Positions 16,104-19,955 of a stretch of DNA of 19,955 bases are shown piece by piece. This DNA is from DASVCS01 sp036381495 (lineage in GTDB: Bacteria; Gemmatimonadota; Gemmatimonadetes; Longimicrobiales; RSA9). The translations under genes were made by a program, and so were the position numbers. The notes below the pieces were generated by a model that saw only the letters and a list, made by a program, of their open reading frames with translations, was not told where the DNA came from and did not search any database. The stretch's first letter is position 1; every line of letters starts with the position of its first letter. The stretch covers positions 1 through 19,955 of the forward strand of contig DASVCS010000035.1 of NCBI GenBank assembly GCA_036381495.1, in the 5' to 3' direction.

Positions 16104-16249
16104 CGGTCTTCTCGGCGTTCGGGGTCTGCTTCGGAGTCGATCGGCGGTGGGGACGCTACACCGCGGGTGGGGGCGGGGTTCGCGGGTGGGGTGCCGCTAC
16201 GTCCTGCCGCGCCCTGCCGCCGGGTTCGGCCGGATCCCTCCTGGCGGCG

Positions 16250-16317
16250 TCGGCGCGCCCGCGCGAATTGCATGGCAGCCGGAGATGAGCTTCTTCGTCT
16301 TCGTGAACCGGCCGACC
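16250..16317 (+). pseudogene. dacB-like fragment, inverted relative to dacB
   Basis: This 68-nt stretch matches the dacB coding strand (complement of 15192-15259) at 61 of 68 positions. It translates on the plus strand as APARIAWQPEMSFFVFVNR against TPARITWQPETSFFVFVNR in DacB. Several differences are silent, as expected of a diverged paralogue rather than a fresh copy. No start, SxxK motif or further DacB sequence surrounds it. The 269-nt gap 16104-16372 holds no other gene I can support. Confidence 0.65.
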
Positions 16318-16372
16318 GTTTTTTTTGAGCTTGCCGGGCCGGGGCCGGCCGGCGCCGCCTGCGGCCCCGGTG

Positions 16373-16837
16373 CTACGTCTCCGATTCGGCGCCGGGCTCC
16401 GATTCGGTGCCGGGCGCGGACTCCGGGCCGGGCTCGGATTCCCCGCCGGGTGCCGCGCCCATGACCAGCACCGGTTCGAAGTGGCACTTGTAGCACGTCA
16501 GCTTGTACGGCGTCTTGAGCCGCGTCTTCGGCTTGATCGAGAGCTCCTCATGACAGCGCGGGCATTCTCCCGCGAAGGAGCGGACGACGTACTCGCCGCG
16601 GCCGTACTTCCACGCGGCGAAGATGCCGTAGCCGAAGGCGCCCAGTACCCAGGGGAAGTGTGGCGGGATGAAGACGACGATCGGGATGGCCAGCCACGAG
16701 AGGACGAGCGCGAGGATCGCGTTCGTGACCCGTGTCGACTTCGGTTGGTAGATGACCTCGAGTCGTGCGGGCGTCGAGGGGTGCCCGGCCAGCCACAGCT
16801 TCGCCGCCGGGGTTTGAACCATGGTTTCTCGCGACAT
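16373..16837 (-). CDS. Small membrane protein with zinc ribbon and repetitive acidic tail
   Basis: A 154-aa protein of unknown function. Two hydrophobic segments (about 40-60, LALVLSWLAIPIVVFIP, and 63-77, VLGAFGYGIFAAW) are followed by a CPRC/CYKC pair set about 20 residues apart, a likely single zinc ribbon. The last 24 or so residues are an ESEPG/ESAPG tail encoded by an 18-bp tandem repeat. ATG 16837 is chosen because residues further upstream in the open frame look like GC-rich non-coding translation; ATG 16822 (MVQTP) is equally possible, as neither has a strong SD. The gene lies upstream of dacB on the same strand but 269 nt away, so shared transcription is uncertain. Confidence 0.75.
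   Translation of the reverse strand: MSRETMVQTPAAKLWLAGHPSTPARLEVIYQPKSTRVTNAILALVLSWLAIPIVVFIPPHFPWVLGAFGYGIFAAWKYGRGEYVVRSFAGECPRCHEELSIKPKTRLKTPYKLTCYKCHFEPVLVMGAAPGGESEPGPESAPGTESEPGAESET
16383..16454. repeat. 18-bp tandem repeat, four units
   Basis: Units at 16383, 16401, 16419 and 16437, each close to GATTCGGYGCCGGGCNCC, code for six-residue Glu/Pro/Gly/Ser blocks at the C-terminus of the zinc-ribbon protein. Unit length is a multiple of three, so changes in number keep the frame. Confidence 0.75.
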
Positions 16838-17043
16838 CGGATCTTTGTGGTCAAGTTTGCGATGGCCATCCGCAGGCGGCGCTCCGCGCCGCCCCATCAT
16901 ACCACCGTGCCCCGCTCGGCGCGAGCCGCCGGTGGACCGGGGCATCCGACCATCGTATGATTCCCGGGTCTCCCCGCGGGCCATGGCCGCGGCCGCGCCC
17001 GGATCCCAGCGTGTCTACCCCGGGAAAGGCAAAGGTTCGACTC

Positions 17044-17646
17044 ATGAATCGTTCCACCCGCACCGTGCGCCGACGCTGGAGCACGAAACAGCGGTTCGCG
17101 CCCGCGTCCGCGCCCGCGCACGCGCACGAATTCCTTTTCACAATGGTGAGGCTGGCCGCCGTCGGGGCCGCCATCGTCGGACTTGCCGGGTGCGCGACGG
17201 TCGCGCAGCTCGTGCGGGTGCAGCCGCCGCGTTTCGTGGCGGCGGAGGGGCGCGCGTCGGAGCTGCGGCTGTTTGGTCCATCGCTCGATCGGCCGTTGGG
17301 CGGTGCGGCGATTCGCATCTGGTCGCGGGTCGAGAATCCGAACCCGTTCGGTCTGACGCTGACGTCGCTCGCGGGCGATGTGCTGCTCGAGGACGCGCGC
17401 GCGGCGACCATCGAGCTGCCGCTCGGACTGCCGCTCCAGGCGGGTCAGGACACGGTGATCCCGATCGAGGTCTCGATCGACTTCTCGGACCTGCCGGAGC
17501 TCGCCGGTGCCGCGGTCCGGTTCGTCCGGACGGGCGCCGTCCCCTACCGGCTGGAGGGCGGCTTCGCCGTGGATGCGGGCCCGTTCGGCCAGCCGCGCTT
17601 CGGCCCGATGACGCTGATGAGCGGGAGCCTGGACGTGCGGCGGTAG
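17044..17646 (+). CDS. LEA type 2 (WHy-domain) lipoprotein
   Basis: A 200-aa protein with one LEA2/WHy domain (about 80-195) carrying the typical VENPNPFGL motif followed by beta strands. Such bacterial lipoproteins are linked to desiccation or envelope stress, but the exact role is unknown. The lipobox is LAGC, with Cys50 as anchor. Two starts compete. ATG 17044 has AAAGG 8 nt upstream but places about 33 basic and Ala/Pro-rich residues before the signal peptide. ATG 17143 gives a compact 16-residue lipoprotein signal but has no SD. I list the longer form. The coding strand diverges from the zinc-ribbon gene. Confidence 0.8.
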   Translation: MNRSTRTVRRRWSTKQRFAPASAPAHAHEFLFTMVRLAAVGAAIVGLAGCATVAQLVRVQPPRFVAAEGRASELRLFGPSLDRPLGGAAIRIWSRVENPNPFGLTLTSLAGDVLLEDARAATIELPLGLPLQAGQDTVIPIEVSIDFSDLPELAGAAVRFVRTGAVPYRLEGGFAVDAGPFGQPRFGPMTLMSGSLDVRR

Positions 17647-17695
17647 GCGGCGCCGGACCGCGGAACCGCATTCGCCGCGAGGGGTTCGACATCGG

Positions 17696-17728
17696 CGCGT
17701 GCGACCGCCGCGAAGTCGGTCGCACGCG
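17696..17728 (+). terminator. Strong hairpin after the LEA2 lipoprotein gene
   Basis: A perfect 11-bp stem, CGCGTGCGACC with GGTCGCACGCG, around an 11-nt loop, 50 nt past the stop at 17646. No T-run follows, so it is either a non-canonical terminator or an RNA-stabilising or operator-like element. Confidence 0.5.
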
Positions 17729-17733
17729 AGGCG

Positions 17734-17770
17734 GCGTCCGTCGCACACAAGAATATTGAAACGCGGACGC
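17734..17770 (+). other. Second hairpin with AT-rich loop upstream of the channel gene
   Basis: GCGTCCG (17734-17740) pairs with CGGACGC (17764-17770) around a 23-nt loop containing AAGAATATTGAA, the most AT-rich spot of this spacer. That spot may be a promoter -10 region for the channel gene, but no matching -35 was found. Confidence 0.35.
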
Positions 17771-17820
17771 GCGCGAGCACACGACGCAACGACCACCGAC
17801 TCCGAAGGAGGATCCGAGTC

Positions 17821-19173
17821 ATGGCCGGTCCCCGGCGCCTCGTTCAGGCCGCGGCCGACACCGCGGCGCCCGCGAACACCATCGCGGACACGGCCACTGC
17901 CATCGGCGGGGCGGTCCGGGACGCCGCGCTCCCCTGGCTCGACCGCTACCCGATCCTCACCGCGATCCTCGGCCTCGCCGCGCTCGCGGGCGTGAGCTGG
18001 ATCGCACTGCGCGTCGTCCAGCGCTATCTGCTGCGCGCCGTCGCCGCCGTCGCGCGACACAGCACGACGACGTGGGACGAGGCGATCTTCGACCGCGCGG
18101 TCTTCCACCGGCTGGCGTGGGGCGTTCCGCTCCTCGTCGTCTACTACGGCGTCGTCCTCGTTCCGAACCTCGGGTTCGAGCTGAGTCGCGTGATCCAGCG
18201 CGTCGCCGTGGCGTCGCTCGTACTCGTCGCCGTCCGCGCCTTCGCCGCGCTCCTCGCCGCCATCAACGAGATCTACAACCGCCACCCCATGGCCAAGGAA
18301 CGCCCGATCAAGGGGTTCCTCCAGGTGGCCAGCGTCATCGCGCACCTCGTCGCCGTCATCTTCATGGTCGCCGCGCTGGTCGACCGCTCACCGCTGATCC
18401 TGTTCAGCGGGCTGGGCGCGATGACCGCGATCCTGCTCCTCGTCTTCCGCGACTCGATCCTCTCGCTCGTCGCCGGCGTACAGCTCACGACCAACGACCT
18501 GATCCGCGTCGGCGACTGGATCGAGATGCCCCAGTTCGGCGCCGATGGCGACGTCATCGACATCGCGCTCAACTCGGTCCGCGTCCAGAACTGGGACAAG
18601 ACGTACACCGTCATCCCCACGCACAAGTTCCTCGAGCACTCGTTCAAGAACTGGCGCGGGATGCAGGACTCGGGCGGCCGGCGGATCAAGCGCGCGTTCC
18701 ACATCGACATGAGCACGATCCGGTTCCTGACCGACGACGAGATCGAGCGGTTCCGCCGGTTCGCGCTGCTCCGGGACTACATCGCGCGCAAGACCGAGGA
18801 ACTCGCCGAATACAACCGCGTCCACGCGCCCGGCCCCGATGACGTCGCCAACGCGCGCCGCCTCACGAACATCGGCACGCTGCGCGCCTACATCACCGCG
18901 TATCTGCGCCAGCACCCGGGGATCCACCAAAAACTCACGTTCCTCGTCCGCCACCTGGAACCCACGCCCGAGGGGCTGCCGATCCAGATCTACGTCTTCG
19001 CGAACGACGTCAGGTGGTCGAACTACGAAGGCATTCAGGCCGACATCTTCGACCACATCCTCGCGATGGTGCCGGAGTTCGGGCTGCGGGTCTACCAGAA
19101 GCCGTCCGGCGCCGATGTCGCCGCGGCGGCCGCGGCGCTCGGCGAGTCGGCACGGGCGATGGAGCCGGCGTAG
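17821..19173 (+). CDS. ybdG: YbdG-like MscS family mechanosensitive channel
   Basis: A 450-aa inner-membrane channel that in characterised relatives opens under membrane tension to release solutes on hypo-osmotic shock. Hydrophobic segments lie at about 44-66, 97-117, 124-148 and 166-188, then the pore-forming stretch FSGLGAMTAILLLVFRDSIL (195-214). The cytoplasmic part has GDWIEMPQFGADGDVIDI (231-248), VQNWDKTYTVIPTHKF (255-270) and SFKNWRGMQDSGGRRIKR (274-291). These closely resemble what I recall of E. coli YbdG rather than MscS itself. The C-terminal Ala-rich tail is ordinary. The start is supported by AAGGAGG (17805-17811), 9 nt upstream. Confidence 0.92.
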   Translation: MAGPRRLVQAAADTAAPANTIADTATAIGGAVRDAALPWLDRYPILTAILGLAALAGVSWIALRVVQRYLLRAVAAVARHSTTTWDEAIFDRAVFHRLAWGVPLLVVYYGVVLVPNLGFELSRVIQRVAVASLVLVAVRAFAALLAAINEIYNRHPMAKERPIKGFLQVASVIAHLVAVIFMVAALVDRSPLILFSGLGAMTAILLLVFRDSILSLVAGVQLTTNDLIRVGDWIEMPQFGADGDVIDIALNSVRVQNWDKTYTVIPTHKFLEHSFKNWRGMQDSGGRRIKRAFHIDMSTIRFLTDDEIERFRRFALLRDYIARKTEELAEYNRVHAPGPDDVANARRLTNIGTLRAYITAYLRQHPGIHQKLTFLVRHLEPTPEGLPIQIYVFANDVRWSNYEGIQADIFDHILAMVPEFGLRVYQKPSGADVAAAAAALGESARAMEPA

Positions 19174-19175
19174 GG

Positions 19176-19200
19176 CGGGCGCGCGGCTCTACCGCGCCCG
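19176..19200 (+). terminator. Hairpin just after the channel gene
   Basis: An 8-bp stem, CGGGCGCG with CGCGCCCG, and a 9-nt loop, starting 3 nt past the stop codon. No T-tract follows. Terminator function is inferred from position. Confidence 0.4.
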
Positions 19201-19288
19201 TCACACCCGCCGCCGCCCGCGCGTTCATCGGAAGACGACGCCGGGCACGGACGCGGCGTCGTGCAGACCATTCGTCCGGAGGCGTGAC

Positions 19289-19955
19289 ATGCATCCGACC
19301 CCGTTCGCGCGCCGCCCGCGCGGCGCGGCCGCCATGCGTACCCTCGCGCTCCTCGCCGCGACCCTGCTCGCCGCGTGCGAGCTGGTCACCGCCCCCGGCG
19401 ACGAGCTGCCGCGGATCCCCGATGATGCGGCCGACATCGTCGCCGACACGCTGCGCGCGCGCTACATCGACGATGCCGCGCGGCTCGCCGTCCGCTACCT
19501 CGACGAGACCGGCGCGCCGGGGGCCGGCGCGGTCGAGATCCCGGCCGAGTACACGACGTCGTTCTACAACGCGCTCGCCGCCGTCTACGCCCTGCACCAC
19601 CCCGCGCGCGACTCCGTGATCGAGATCTACCGGATCCGCACGTTCCCGAACCCGGCGCTCTACGAGGTGCTGGTCGCCGTCGATGAAGACCACGCGTGGA
19701 CGCACGCCTGGGCCGAGGGCCGCAGCCTGACGGGCGAGCCGGACGTGGACGCGCTCGTGAAGGCGTACGACCTGGTCGTGACCAAGTACTACGCCAACCA
19801 CGACACTCACGCCGACGATCAAGCCCTCGCCGTCCTGCGCGCCGCCATGCCGCTCAACATCGCCGCGCTCGCCGATCGCTTCGAACGGATCGCCGGCGTG
19901 CGCTACGCCGAACCGAACGGCGTCATCGGCGATGGCGGCGACATCCGCGCGCGCA
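19289..19955 (+). CDS. Lipoprotein of unknown function (3' end outside window)
   Basis: The frame is open from ATG 19289 to the window edge, giving 222 residues. SD GGAGG (19278-19282) lies 6 nt upstream. A basic N-terminus (FARRPRG) and a hydrophobic run lead to LLAAC, with Cys30 as probable lipid anchor; ATG 19334 would also keep the signal. The mature part is mixed alpha/beta with segments such as IVADTLRARYIDDAARLAVR and VIEIYRIRTFPNPALYEVLV. I recognise no domain. GC bias at third positions is strong and the residue mix is natural, so it is very likely a real gene. Confidence 0.75.
   Translation, partial: MHPTPFARRPRGAAAMRTLALLAATLLAACELVTAPGDELPRIPDDAADIVADTLRARYIDDAARLAVRYLDETGAPGAGAVEIPAEYTTSFYNALAAVYALHHPARDSVIEIYRIRTFPNPALYEVLVAVDEDHAWTHAWAEGRSLTGEPDVDALVKAYDLVVTKYYANHDTHADDQALAVLRAAMPLNIAALADRFERIAGVRYAEPNGVIGDGGDIRAR

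Noticed and set aside
15276..16328. Long plus-strand frame antisense to the dacB 5' half
   Set aside because: Arg/Val/Gly-rich shadow of a real gene with no domain or SD.
16318..16372. Terminator from the T8 run at about 16319-16326 and the adjacent GC stem
   Set aside because: On the plus strand the T-run precedes the stem, and on the minus strand it is an A-run after the stem, so neither order fits an intrinsic terminator.

Overview
This is very GC-rich bacterial chromosomal DNA. The gene set suggests a Gemmatimonadota-like bacterium or a relative. That is an inference from an ECF sigma factor of the TIGR02999 type coupled to a kinase/TPR receptor, several lipoproteins and M48 proteases, a type III glutamine synthetase and a TTHB210-like (DUF5602) protein. 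No rRNA, tRNA, CRISPR array, insertion sequence or phage gene was recognised.

Layout. 1-1633: 3' part of a UvrA-family ATPase gene (+). 1743-2594: a TTHB210-like secreted or lipoprotein gene (-), convergent with it. 2819-6302: an ECF sigma factor and a membrane Ser/Thr kinase with TPR repeats, only 4 nt apart. 6303-6478: a spacer with two repeat types and a hairpin. 6479-8692: type III glutamine synthetase glnN (-), with a clear sigma70-type promoter at 8784-8812. 9004-12195: a plus-strand group made of a promoter, a hairpin covering a ribosome-binding site, a small signal-peptide ORF, a 52-aa glycine-zipper peptide, a membrane M48 protease and a lipoprotein M48 protease. 12125-13726: M20 peptidase (-), overlapping the M48 gene tail to tail. 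13727-14372: repeat-rich spacer. 14373-16103: PBP4-type D-Ala-D-Ala carboxypeptidase dacB (-) with a His-rich and Ser-Pro-rich linker. 16250-16317: an inverted dacB-like fragment. 16373-16837: small zinc-ribbon membrane protein (-). 17044-17646: LEA2-domain lipoprotein (+). 17821-19173: YbdG-like MscS channel (+). 19289-19955: a lipoprotein gene of unknown function, cut by the window end.

Most products act at or outside the inner membrane (proteolysis, peptidoglycan trimming, osmotic protection, signalling). The part most likely to be undescribed is 9004-12195. There a peptide with seven glycines in exact four-residue register sits directly upstream of two different M48 metalloproteases. The other unusual signals are repeats: a 68-nt diverged inverted copy of a dacB segment, a hexanucleotide tract found both in a spacer and inside dacB, and a 45-bp direct repeat.
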